Positions 1 to 5,652 are shown, counted from the stretch's first letter. The stretch: 8,703 nucleotides of DNA from Marinobacter sp. (GCA_017643965.1 JAEPMM010000118.1:1-8703), one strand, 5' to 3'. Translations and numbers: made by a program. Notes: generated from the sequence alone by a model not told the origin.

Positions 1-2
1 GA

Positions 3-1118
3 GGGCAGCTCATAGGCTTCCATCGGCGAGTTGGTGGCGCGCTCCAGGGTGCGAAGCCAGCTGCGCTCACGCGGAGTCACCAGCAGGATGGCCTTGCCGT
101 CGCGACCGGCGCGGCCGGTACGACCGACGCGGTGAATATACGGTTCGGTGTCGTAGGGCACATCGTAGTTGATGACGTGGGTAATCCGCGGCACGTCCAG
201 GCCCCGCGCGGCGACGTCCGTGGCCACGATAATGTCTTTCTTGCCACGCTTGAGATCTTCAACCGTCTGCTCACGCTGACGCTGGTTGAGATCACCGTTC
301 AGCGGCGCCACTGCGTGGCCGCGGGCAGAGAGCTTCTCGGCCAGCAGCGTGGTTTCCGCCTTGGTGCGCACGAAAATGATCGAGGCATCAAACGGCTCAA
401 CCTCGAGAATGCGGGTCAGGGCATCGAGTTTGCGCTCGGCGTAGACCGGCAGCACGAACTGGGAAATCCGCTCGACCGTGCGGGTCTCGCTCTCGATCCG
501 GACTTCCACGGCATTCCGCAGGTAGGTCTGGGCCACTTTCTTGATCTGCGGCGGCATGGTGGCCGAGAACAGGGCGCGCTGGCAGTTCTCCGGCGTCTTG
601 GCAAGGATCGCCTCGACATCGTCGATAAAGCCCATACGCAGCATTTCATCGGCCTCATCCAGCACCAGGGCCTTCAGAGCATCCAGCTTCAGGGTGCCGC
701 GGCGCAGGTGATCCAGCAGGCGACCGGGGGTGCCCACAATGACCTGGGCGCCGCGCTTGAGTGCTTTCAGCTGGGGGTAAAAATCCTGACCACCGTAGAT
801 GGGCAGCACATGGAAGCGGCTGAATTTGCTGGCGTAGGTGGTAAACGCTTCGGCTACCTGGATGGCCAGCTCCCGTGTGGGGGCCAGTACCAGAATCTGG
901 GGCTCCATTGAGGAGGCGTCGATCCGGCTCAGGAGCGGCAACGCAAACGCTGCGGTTTTGCCCGTGCCGGTCTGTGCAACGCCAAGAAGGTGTTTGCCAG
1001 CGAGCAGCGCGGGGATGGCCTGGGCCTGAATCGGAGACGGAGTTTCATAGCCGACGGTGGTCACAGCTTCAAGAACGGCTGAGTCCAGACCAAGTTCGGC
1101 AAAAGACAATTCTGACAT
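3..1118 (-). CDS. deaD: DEAD-box ATP-dependent RNA helicase, DeaD/CsdA type (C-terminus off the left edge)
   Basis: ATP-driven RNA helicase; in E. coli DeaD/CsdA acts in 50S ribosome assembly, mRNA decay and cold adaptation in the cytoplasm. Reading the minus strand from the ATG at 1118 gives 372 residues: an N-terminal Q-motif region (SPIQ near residues 28-31), Walker A AQTGTGKT at 48-55, DEAD at 154-157 (bases 648-659), SAT motif at 185-187, the second RecA domain, and HRVGRTGRAGR at 329-339. Similarity to E. coli DeaD is continuous, including the LVLDEADEMLRMGFI and ATDVAARGLDV stretches. E. coli DeaD has about 630 residues, so some 250 are missing, including the DbpA-like RNA-binding domain; this is the window edge, not a truncation. 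No good Shine-Dalgarno precedes the ATG (only a GAG about 9 bases upstream), but the start matches the family N-terminus. A TATAAT box lies about 60 bases upstream. RhlE/RhlB are less likely because of the DeaD-specific sequence around motif II. Confidence 0.96.
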   Translation of the reverse strand, partial: MSELSFAELGLDSAVLEAVTTVGYETPSPIQAQAIPALLAGKHLLGVAQTGTGKTAAFALPLLSRIDASSMEPQILVLAPTRELAIQVAEAFTTYASKFSRFHVLPIYGGQDFYPQLKALKRGAQVIVGTPGRLLDHLRRGTLKLDALKALVLDEADEMLRMGFIDDVEAILAKTPENCQRALFSATMPPQIKKVAQTYLRNAVEVRIESETRTVERISQFVLPVYAERKLDALTRILEVEPFDASIIFVRTKAETTLLAEKLSARGHAVAPLNGDLNQRQREQTVEDLKRGKKDIIVATDVAARGLDVPRITHVINYDVPYDTEPYIHRVGRTGRAGRDGKAILLVTPRERSWLRTLERATNSPMEAYELP

Positions 1119-1149
1119 TAATGTACTCGGAATTCGGAGGGTAAAGCAT

Positions 1150-1163
1150 TGCATTGCAATGCA
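1150..1163. promoter_or_regulatory. Perfect 14-bp palindrome in the deaD leader
   Basis: TGCATTGCAATGCA is identical to its own reverse complement. It lies between the deaD start codon and the TATAAT box at 1176-1181, so it would fall in the 5' leader of the deaD transcript, about 6 bases or more downstream of the expected start site. A perfect palindrome without a loop suits a dimeric DNA-binding protein better than an RNA hairpin. The regulator is unknown, and a chance palindrome in this AT-richer stretch is possible. Confidence 0.4.
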
Positions 1164-1175
1164 TGATGTGCGCGC

Positions 1176-1181
1176 ATTATA
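1176..1181 (-). promoter_or_regulatory. Candidate sigma-70 -10 box for deaD
   Basis: On the minus strand these bases read TATAAT, the exact -10 consensus. They lie 57 bases upstream of the deaD ATG, giving a leader of roughly 50 bases. No convincing -35 hexamer is seen at 16-18 bases spacing (the best are AT-rich TATTAA/ATTAAA), so the -35 element is weak or absent. Confidence 0.5.
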
Positions 1182-1187
1182 GCCGGT

Positions 1188-1214
1188 TTGACGCGGCTTT
1201 AATACGCATAATAA
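1188..1214 (+). promoter_or_regulatory. Weak candidate promoter for the thioesterase gene
   Basis: On the plus strand TTGACG (1188-1193) resembles a -35 box. It is followed after 15 bases by TAATAA (1209-1214), with an overlapping CATAAT at 1207-1212 that is closer to consensus but too near. The resulting leader would be about 95 bases. This is the only -35-like element in the gap before the gene at 1316, and the short spacer keeps it tentative. Confidence 0.25.
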
Positions 1215-1315
1215 CGGACCCACCGTAGGTAGTTGCCGGGGCAGCCCATTGCGCCGTGCGGAATAATTGGGCAGTCTTCACAGGGTTTCCAATAGCAAGC
1301 TAACAGGGCAATGCG

Positions 1316-2104
1316 ATGACTTTTGATGATGTGCTGGCGGCCGGCAAGGCCGGAGCGGAGCTGGTATTGACGCCGGACTGGGCGCAGGGGCGGGCAACCT
1401 TTGGCGGCATTATTGCGGCCCTGGTGTTCGATAAAATGGAGAAAGTGGTCGCGCCCGGGCGTGCGATGCGATCCATGCAGGTTTCTTTCGTCGGGCCGGT
1501 GACCCCGGATGTGCCGGTGGAGATTGAGGCCGACATTCTGCGGGAAGGTAAGGCGGTCAGTCAGGTGCAGGGCCGGATCGTCCAGAAGGGCGACGTGAAG
1601 CTGGTGTGCCTGGCCAGTTTCGGCGGTGACCGGGAATCGGCGGTCGCGGTCAGCCCCCTGCCGGCACCCGCTGCGGCTCCGGTGAGCGAATGCCAGGGCT
1701 TGCCCTACATCAAGGGTATGACCCCGGAATTCACCCAGCACATCGATATGCGCTGGGCTTTCGGTGCCTTTCCGTTCAGTGGCAGGGGCGGGCGTGACAT
1801 GGGCGGCTGGATGCAATTCCGCGACACCCCGGCCGAAATCACAGACGCCCACATCGTGGCCCTGGTCGACGCCTGGCCGCCGGCGGTTTTGCCCCATCTC
1901 AAAGGCCCCGTGCCGGCCAGTTCGTTGAGCTGGGCGCTGGATATCATGCATCCGCGGCCAGCCATCAAGCCGGGCGACTGGTTACTGTATCGGGCGAGTA
2001 TTGATCAGGCCGGGTCGGGTTACGGGCACACTCAGGCGGGAATCTGGACCGAAAAGGGTGAGTTGGTGGCGCTCAGCCGCCAGACCGTCACGGTGTTCGG
2101 CTGA
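1316..2104 (+). CDS. TesB-like double-hotdog acyl-CoA thioesterase family protein
   Basis: Predicted cytoplasmic acyl-CoA thioesterase of 262 residues, a usual length for two fused hotdog folds. The N-terminal hotdog shows the TFGGIIAALVFDKM helix at 28-41 and a MRSMQVSFVGPV strand at 51-62. The C-terminal hotdog shows a DAWPPAVLP stretch at 185-193, ASSLSWALDI at 201-210, GDWLLY at 220-225 and a SRQTV strand at 254-258. Aligned by eye with E. coli TesB, the segment around its catalytic Asp204 (TIDHAMWFHRP) corresponds to SLSWALDIMHPRP, which puts Ser where Asp is expected. The last-strand Gln (TesB Gln278) appears kept as Gln256. The ATG at 1316 is preceded by CAGGG 8-12 bases upstream; an ATG at 1311 is out of frame and stops after one codon. 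The gene converges with the hydrolase gene, 27 bases between the stops. The substrate cannot be read from the sequence. Confidence 0.8.
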   Translation: MTFDDVLAAGKAGAELVLTPDWAQGRATFGGIIAALVFDKMEKVVAPGRAMRSMQVSFVGPVTPDVPVEIEADILREGKAVSQVQGRIVQKGDVKLVCLASFGGDRESAVAVSPLPAPAAAPVSECQGLPYIKGMTPEFTQHIDMRWAFGAFPFSGRGGRDMGGWMQFRDTPAEITDAHIVALVDAWPPAVLPHLKGPVPASSLSWALDIMHPRPAIKPGDWLLYRASIDQAGSGYGHTQAGIWTEKGELVALSRQTVTVFG

Positions 2105-2119
2105 CACCGCCGATAGCGT

Positions 2120-2146
2120 GAGCTGGCGCGTTCAGGCCGCCAGCTC
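2120..2146. other. Strong hairpin across the stop codon of the dehalogenase homologue
   Basis: GAGCTGGCG (2120-2128) and CGCCAGCTC (2138-2146) form a perfect 9-bp stem with a 9-base loop. It lies between two converging genes and includes the stop codon (2132-2134) and last codons of the minus-strand gene. Neither strand has a T-run after the stem, so it is not a classical intrinsic terminator. It may still block 3' exonucleases or slow polymerase between the convergent units. Confidence 0.55.
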
Positions 2147-3037
2147 CGACTTCAACGCATCAATGATGATGCGGGCGAAGTCATCGGGAGAATCCTCCTG
2201 CAGGAAATGCCCGCCTCTCAGGGTGATGTGGGGTTGGCCATAGGCACCGGGAATGCGCCGTTGCATATGCCGGTCGCCACCGCGGGTGATCGGGTCGCCG
2301 CTGCTGAAGCAGGTGATGAACGGTTTGCGCCACTTCTCCAGGACCCTCCAGGCGGCCTTGTTGGCGTCACTGGCCGGATCGTCCGGCGAGACCGGGACCA
2401 GCTTCGGAAACGCCCGCGCCCCGGCCTTGTACTCCGCGCCCGGGAACGGTGCCTCGTAAGCGGCCAGCTCAGCCTTGGTCAAGGTGCGTTCGGTACCCAG
2501 CTGCACAATCCGCCCGACGGGAAACCAGGGGCTGTGGGTGGCAAAGGCTTTCCACAGTGCAAAAATCGGCGGTACTGAGGTGTCGCCGGTGGGCAGCATG
2601 CCATTGCCGACAATGATGCGCTGGAACCGCTGCGGATTCTCCGCCGCCAGCCGCAGGCCCAGCAGAGATCCCCAGTTCTGACAGACCAGCGTGATGTTGC
2701 TGAGATCCAGTGCTTCCAGCCAGCGGGTCAGCCAGGCGATGTGCCCGTGATAGCTGTAATCGCTGACGGCTGCCGGTTTGTCGGACTTGCCAAAGCCGAT
2801 CAGATCCGGCGCGAGTACCCGGTGGCCCGCCGCAGCGACCCCGGGAATCATGTGCCGGTAGAGGTAGGACCAGGACGGCTCTCCATGGAGCATCACCACC
2901 GGTGAGGCGGAGGCCGGACCCTCATCCACGTAATGCATCCGCAGTCCTGGTTCGACATCCAGGTAGTGAGGTGCAAAGGGGTAATCCGGGAGACCCTCGA
3001 AGCGGGTCTCGTCGGTTCGCAGAATACGCATGCCCAT
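2132..3037 (-). CDS. Haloalkane dehalogenase homologue (HLD-I-like alpha/beta hydrolase) with Asn at the nucleophile position
   Basis: A 301-residue alpha/beta hydrolase closely resembling subfamily I haloalkane dehalogenases, which convert alkyl halides to alcohols through an Asp nucleophile. Visible: oxyanion-hole motif HGEPSWSYLYR at 51-61, nucleophile elbow VCQNWGSLLGL at 118-128, first halide-binding Trp122, a cap-domain Trp162 likely serving as the second, SSGDPITRGG at 245-254 with acid Asp248, and GGHFLQED at 275-282 with base His277. Family members have QDWGG at the elbow. Here the codon at 2675-2677 reads AAC, giving Asn121, and the next Gly pair is Gly-Ser. All other family signatures are intact, so the reading frame and fold look sound. 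AGGA six bases before the ATG at 3037 supports that start over Met3. The gene lies 119 bases downstream of the Cys-rich gene on the same strand. Dehalogenase activity cannot be assumed: it may be inactive, act on other substrates, or gain Asp by deamidation. Confidence 0.88.
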   Translation of the reverse strand: MGMRILRTDETRFEGLPDYPFAPHYLDVEPGLRMHYVDEGPASASPVVMLHGEPSWSYLYRHMIPGVAAAGHRVLAPDLIGFGKSDKPAAVSDYSYHGHIAWLTRWLEALDLSNITLVCQNWGSLLGLRLAAENPQRFQRIIVGNGMLPTGDTSVPPIFALWKAFATHSPWFPVGRIVQLGTERTLTKAELAAYEAPFPGAEYKAGARAFPKLVPVSPDDPASDANKAAWRVLEKWRKPFITCFSSGDPITRGGDRHMQRRIPGAYGQPHITLRGGHFLQEDSPDDFARIIIDALKSELAA

Positions 3038-3156
3038 CGACTGTCCTGACTGAGTGGTTGCGTGGCTAGGAATGTGCCAGCCTTAACTCAGAACAGGATA
3101 AATCAGATGGAAATTTTCTGTGTTTGGTTTCGGTAACAGAGCGTTGCCCGATTGAA

Positions 3157-3405
3157 TCAGGATGCGATCCGGAACAGTAATTCGGCGTCGTCCAGTGTGG
3201 CCAGTGCCTCGTCGCAGCAGTTAACCGCGCCACAATCGTCGGCCGAGCAGAGGCCGATGGTCTGGCAACAAAAATCCTGAAAACGCTCGCCTTCGTTGCG
3301 GAACAGGCGTGCGCGGGGCAGGGTGGAATGACAATGTCCGCAGAGCAGCATGGGTACTGCACTCCCTTCCGCGGCAATCGCGTTGTAATGTTGATGTTCA
3401 CTCAT
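3157..3405 (-). CDS. Small Cys-rich protein of unknown function, possibly metal-binding
   Basis: I do not recognise this 82-residue protein. It has eight cysteines: a CGHC pair at 22-25, FCC at 45-47, Cys53 and Cys58 in CSADDC, and a second CC at 63-64, with histidines at 4, 6, 24 and 26. The CxxC pair followed by clustered Cys resembles a zinc ribbon or small Fe-S/zinc-binding protein, but no family is assigned. The N-terminus is not a signal peptide, so a cytoplasmic location is likely. The start at 3405 is chosen because AGGAGGT precedes it at 5 bases spacing; an upstream in-frame ATG at 3450 has no such site and would add 15 unlikely residues. The C-terminal part (DEALATLDDAELLFRIAS) is acidic and helical. 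It is flanked on the same strand by the dehalogenase homologue downstream and the 114-residue unknown upstream, with gaps of 119 and 122 bases. Confidence 0.72.
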   Translation of the reverse strand: MSEHQHYNAIAAEGSAVPMLLCGHCHSTLPRARLFRNEGERFQDFCCQTIGLCSADDCGAVNCCDEALATLDDAELLFRIAS

Positions 3406-3410
3406 TTCAG

Positions 3411-3418
3411 ACCTCCTC
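3411..3418 (-). promoter_or_regulatory. Near-perfect Shine-Dalgarno that fixes the start of the Cys-rich gene
   Basis: On the minus strand these bases read GAGGAGGT, close to the full anti-Shine-Dalgarno complement, ending 5 bases before the ATG at 3405. It is the strongest ribosome binding site in the window and suggests efficient translation of the small protein. Confidence 0.8.
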
Positions 3419-3429
3419 AGTCTCCCTAA

Positions 3430-3475
3430 CATAAGGGTCCAATATGACAACTCGAAGACGACGGACCCCGTTATG
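3430..3475. repeat. Imperfect inverted repeat upstream of the Cys-rich gene
   Basis: CATAAGGGTCC (3430-3440) is the inverted partner of GGACCCCGTTATG (3463-3475): eleven paired positions interrupted by a 2-base bulge, separated by 22 bases. A direct repeat TATGACA occurs at 3443-3449 and 3472-3478. The structure sits 25-70 bases upstream of the start at 3405, where an operator or leader RNA hairpin would act. No clear sigma-70 promoter could be fixed around it. Confidence 0.4.
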
Positions 3476-3527
3476 ACAGGTAACAGGTACGTGCCGGCGT
3501 CCGCTTACGTTCACTATAGGTCAGGGA

Positions 3528-3872
3528 TCAGGCGTCGGCATCCGGAATCGGTCGGCGATTGGAGCGTTTGTCTTCCCAGTCAAGATCCTTGGGGTTGTAC
3601 CAGCCGATCCGATGCAGCACCTTTTCCCGGGTGGCCGGTGACAACGTGGGCCAGAGCTCCTGAAACTCGTCCAGGCCCTGCTCCCGCTGTTTCTGCTGCT
3701 TGCTCTGCAGCCGGCGCATAATGCGCGGCAGGTGCAGAGCTTCACCAAGCTGGCCGGGCACCCACACCTCTTGCCCCATCACCTTGCGGCGATGGGTGCG
3801 GGCCGCAAGGACGCGGTGCAGGGCGGCTGCGGCGTCCAGTGCGGTTTCAATGCTGAACTCTTCGTATTCCAA
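3528..3872 (-). CDS. Conserved-looking charged protein of unknown function
   Basis: A 114-residue protein that I cannot assign to a family. It has no signal peptide or membrane segment. An N-terminal helical part (residues 5-25, Ala-rich) is followed by a Lys/Arg/Gln-rich stretch at 49-66 (RIMRRLQSKQQKQREQG) that could form a short coiled coil or contact nucleic acid. Then comes a segment with WPTLSPATREKVLHRIGWYNPKDLDWEDKR at about 74-103, which looks like a structured core. The start is TTG at 3872: the frame is closed by TGA 27 bases upstream, no ATG or GTG lies between, and AGG sits 8 bases before the TTG. A TATAGT -10 box lies about 38 bases upstream. It is divergent from the permease gene at 3998. 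That this is a real gene rests on its length, its start signals and the protein-like composition. Confidence 0.68.
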   Translation of the reverse strand: MEYEEFSIETALDAAAALHRVLAARTHRRKVMGQEVWVPGQLGEALHLPRIMRRLQSKQQKQREQGLDEFQELWPTLSPATREKVLHRIGWYNPKDLDWEDKRSNRRPIPDADA

Positions 3873-3909
3873 GGGCTTGACCTGTTTTCTTACTGATCAA
3901 TAACCGACC

Positions 3910-3915
3910 ACTATA
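3910..3915 (-). promoter_or_regulatory. Candidate -10 box for the 114-residue unknown gene
   Basis: The minus strand reads TATAGT, five of six consensus bases, 38 bases upstream of the TTG start, giving a leader of about 30 bases. No good -35 hexamer is seen at 17 bases. A GTGGCCAC palindrome at 3933-3940 covers the -35 region. Confidence 0.45.
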
Positions 3916-3946
3916 CCCTGAAAAAGGCGGCGGTGGCCACGGGCCG

Positions 3947-3955
3947 TGTTAGGCT
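3947..3955 (+). promoter_or_regulatory. Candidate extended -10 promoter for the AI-2E-family permease
   Basis: TGTTAGGCT fits an extended -10 (TGn followed by TAGGCT). It would start transcription near 3962, about 36 bases before the ATG. No -35 match is visible, as is common for extended -10 promoters. The same nine bases occur at 5119-5127 before the next plus-strand gene. Confidence 0.4.
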
Positions 3956-3997
3956 ATGGTCAGCTAAACGGACATCTCACTCGGGAACCATTCAGGT

Positions 3998-5098
3998 ATG
4001 TACGCAAAACTGGAAACACGGACTTTTCTTGCTCTGCTGGTGGGAGTATCACTGGCCTTCTTTCTGCTCATGAAACCTTTTTTCGGCCCCATTTTCTGGG
4101 CCGTTGCCATTGCCCTTATTTTCCACCCGGTGCGGGAGGCCGTGGCGCGCAAGCTGGGGGATCGTCCCAACTCGGTGGCGCTGCTGACGCTGTCCATCTG
4201 CATGGTGATCGTGGTCATACCCGTGGTTCTGCTGGTGACCTCTCTGGTTGCGGAGGGGCTCGGCCTTTACCAGAAAATCCAGAACGGGGAGATACGTCCC
4301 GGGGAATACATTGATCGGGTGAACCAGTCATTCCCGGCCATTGAGGCGTTTCTGGCCCAGTTCGGCATCGATTTCAGCGAGATGCGTGACCGTGCAGTCA
4401 ACGCGTTTCTCGGCGGCAGCCAGTTTCTCGCCAAGCAGGCTCTCGGGCTCGGGCAGAATACCTTCCAGTTCTTTCTGGGTCTGGCACTGATGGTGTACCT
4501 GGCGTTCTTCCTGCTGCGGGACGGCAGGAAGCTGGTGGAGTTGCTGATCCGTGCGCTGCCGCTGGGGGATGCCCGCGAGCGACTGTTGTTCGCCAAGTTT
4601 GCCGAGGTCACCCGCGCCACCGTGAAGGGCAATCTGCTCATCGCTATTATCCAGGGCGCCCTGGGCGGCCTGATTTTCTGGATTCTGGGCATTACCGGCG
4701 CCCTGCTGTGGGGGGTGGTCATGGCCATCGTATCGTTGATCCCCGCGATCGGCGCGTCCCTGGTGTGGGTGCCGGTGGCGATTTATCTGGCGGCTGTGGG
4801 CGATCTGGTGCCGGCCGCGGTGCTGACGGCCTATGGCGCCATTGTGATTGGCCTGGCCGACAACGTGTTACGCCCCATTTTTGTGGGTCGGGATACCAAA
4901 CTGCCGGATTACATCGTGTTGCTGTCGACCCTTGGCGGCATCGTCATGTTCGGCATTAACGGATTCGTCATGGGCCCGCTGGTGGCGGCCCTGTTCATGG
5001 CGTTCTGGGGCATTTTCATACGCGAGTTCAGTGAGAACTCCGAGGAAACCGGTGATTCCGAACCGGTGCAGGAGACGTCCGGGCCGGAGGCCGGTTAA
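3998..5098 (+). CDS. AI-2E/PerM-family inner-membrane permease (YdiK-like)
   Basis: A 366-residue polytopic inner-membrane protein of the AI-2E transporter superfamily (PF01594 type), usual length. Hydrophobic segments lie at roughly 10-26, 29-44, 60-84, 155-173, 212-232, 234-265, 270-287 and 305-340, with a soluble region at about 86-150 after the third, as the family shows. The C-terminal hallmark ADNVLRPIFVG at 287-297, then KLPDYIVLLSTLGG and FGINGFVMGPLVAAL at 318-332, closely matches E. coli YdiK. The tail after 341 is acidic and cytoplasmic. Substrate is unknown: the family name comes from TqsA, but members also include Na+/H+ exchangers, and no lux/lsr genes are nearby. The start is the first in-frame ATG that includes the conserved N-terminal LETRTF; AGGT abuts it and GGGA lies 11 bases upstream, so the ribosome site is poor. 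No terminator follows, so transcription may continue into the next gene. Confidence 0.92.
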   Translation: MYAKLETRTFLALLVGVSLAFFLLMKPFFGPIFWAVAIALIFHPVREAVARKLGDRPNSVALLTLSICMVIVVIPVVLLVTSLVAEGLGLYQKIQNGEIRPGEYIDRVNQSFPAIEAFLAQFGIDFSEMRDRAVNAFLGGSQFLAKQALGLGQNTFQFFLGLALMVYLAFFLLRDGRKLVELLIRALPLGDARERLLFAKFAEVTRATVKGNLLIAIIQGALGGLIFWILGITGALLWGVVMAIVSLIPAIGASLVWVPVAIYLAAVGDLVPAAVLTAYGAIVIGLADNVLRPIFVGRDTKLPDYIVLLSTLGGIVMFGINGFVMGPLVAALFMAFWGIFIREFSENSEETGDSEPVQETSGPEAG

Positions 5099-5118
5099 GC
5101 CGGTTGCCGCCGAAAATG

Positions 5119-5127
5119 TGTTAGGCT
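5119..5127 (+). promoter_or_regulatory. Candidate extended -10 promoter for the exported PGB-fold protein
   Basis: TGTTAGGCT is a TGn-TAGGCT extended -10, identical to the site at 3947-3955. The expected start (about 5133-5135) coincides with the base of the hairpin at 5133-5164. No -35 match is apparent. Confidence 0.4.
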
Positions 5128-5132
5128 TTGCC

Positions 5133-5164
5133 GTGGAAGCCCGATCTGTAGGGACGGGCTCCAC
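5133..5164 (+). other. Hairpin at the predicted 5' end of the PGB-protein mRNA
   Basis: GTGGAAGCCCG (5133-5143) pairs with CGGGCTCCAC (5155-5164), ten base pairs with one bulged A and an 11-base loop. No T-run follows, so it is not an intrinsic terminator for the upstream permease. Lying at the expected transcript start, it could protect the mRNA 5' end. A degenerate dispersed (REP-like) element is the other reading. Confidence 0.45.
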
Positions 5165-5225
5165 AAACCCATAAAAAGAAGAACTGGTGCCCCGGATGGT
5201 ATCAGGCGAGTTCCAGGAGAATTCC

Positions 5226-5642
5226 ATGCGCTTTACAACAATGACACGACATCATCTTGCCATCGCAGCCTTGACTGCTGCTCTGACCCTGACTGCCGTA
5301 CCCGCCGCCCTGGCCGACGACACCGTCGCGCTGAAAAACGCCCTGTATGGTGCGGGCTATGACGTCAGTAACGTGAACAGTTCCATGGACGAGGGCACCC
5401 GCGCGGCACTTCGCGCCTTCCAGACCGATCAGGGGCTGGATGTAACCGGGGAACTGGATGAGGCGACCAAGGCGGCACTGGGCATGGTGCCGGTCGACGT
5501 CGCTGCTGCCCAGTCGGCCCAGACTTCGGAGGCGAGCGCCACGAACGCCAGCGCCAACGACACCGCAGCGCCGTCAGATGACGGCGCGGATGAAGACGAT
5601 GCGGTGGAAGAGGACGACGACGGCGGCTGGTCGTTGTTCTGA
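5226..5642 (+). CDS. Exported peptidoglycan-binding-domain protein with polyacidic C-terminus
   Basis: A 138-residue protein with a Sec-type signal peptide: basic start MRFTTMTRHH, hydrophobic core at 11-27, and likely cleavage after ALA at 28-30, so it should be periplasmic. Residues 33-86 form one peptidoglycan_binding_1 repeat (PF01471 type), with ALKNALYGAGYDV, then DEGTRAALRAFQTDQGLDVTG, then LDEATKAALG, as in domains that anchor cell-wall hydrolases. No catalytic domain follows. Residues 92-118 are Ala/Ser/Thr-rich linker and 118-132 are almost all Asp/Glu, ending GGWSLF. It may bind the wall and offer a charged tail for metal or protein contact; that is inference. The start at 5226 is supported by AGGAGA at 5 bases spacing and by the signal peptide, against an upstream in-frame ATG at 5187 that would bury the signal. 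It ends at the terminator at 5653-5694. Confidence 0.87.
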   Translation: MRFTTMTRHHLAIAALTAALTLTAVPAALADDTVALKNALYGAGYDVSNVNSSMDEGTRAALRAFQTDQGLDVTGELDEATKAALGMVPVDVAAAQSAQTSEASATNASANDTAAPSDDGADEDDAVEEDDDGGWSLF

Positions 5643-5652
5643 TCCCGGAGCC

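Noticed and set aside
132..911. Open frame of 259 codons on the plus strand
   Set aside because: Antisense to the helicase gene, whose motifs are all in order; the composition is shadow-like (His/Arg/Gly-rich).
1199..1951. Open frame of 250 codons on the minus strand
   Set aside because: Antisense to the thioesterase gene and without family resemblance.
3406..3450. 15-residue extension of the Cys-rich protein from an ATG at 3450
   Set aside because: It has no ribosome site, overlaps the inverted repeat, and the ATG at 3405 has a near-perfect Shine-Dalgarno.
3998..5098. Autoinducer-2 quorum-sensing export as the role of the permease
   Set aside because: The family label comes from TqsA; there are no lux or lsr genes here and the substrate cannot be read from the sequence.
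2132..5098. A coordinated dehalogenation operon (unknown protein, Cys-rich protein, dehalogenase homologue, permease)
   Set aside because: Gaps of about 120 bases, an inverted repeat between genes, the opposite orientation of the permease and the altered nucleophile give no real support for one pathway.
5187..5225. 13-residue extension of the PGB protein from an ATG at 5187
   Set aside because: It would move the signal peptide inward; the ATG at 5226 has AGGAGA at ideal spacing.
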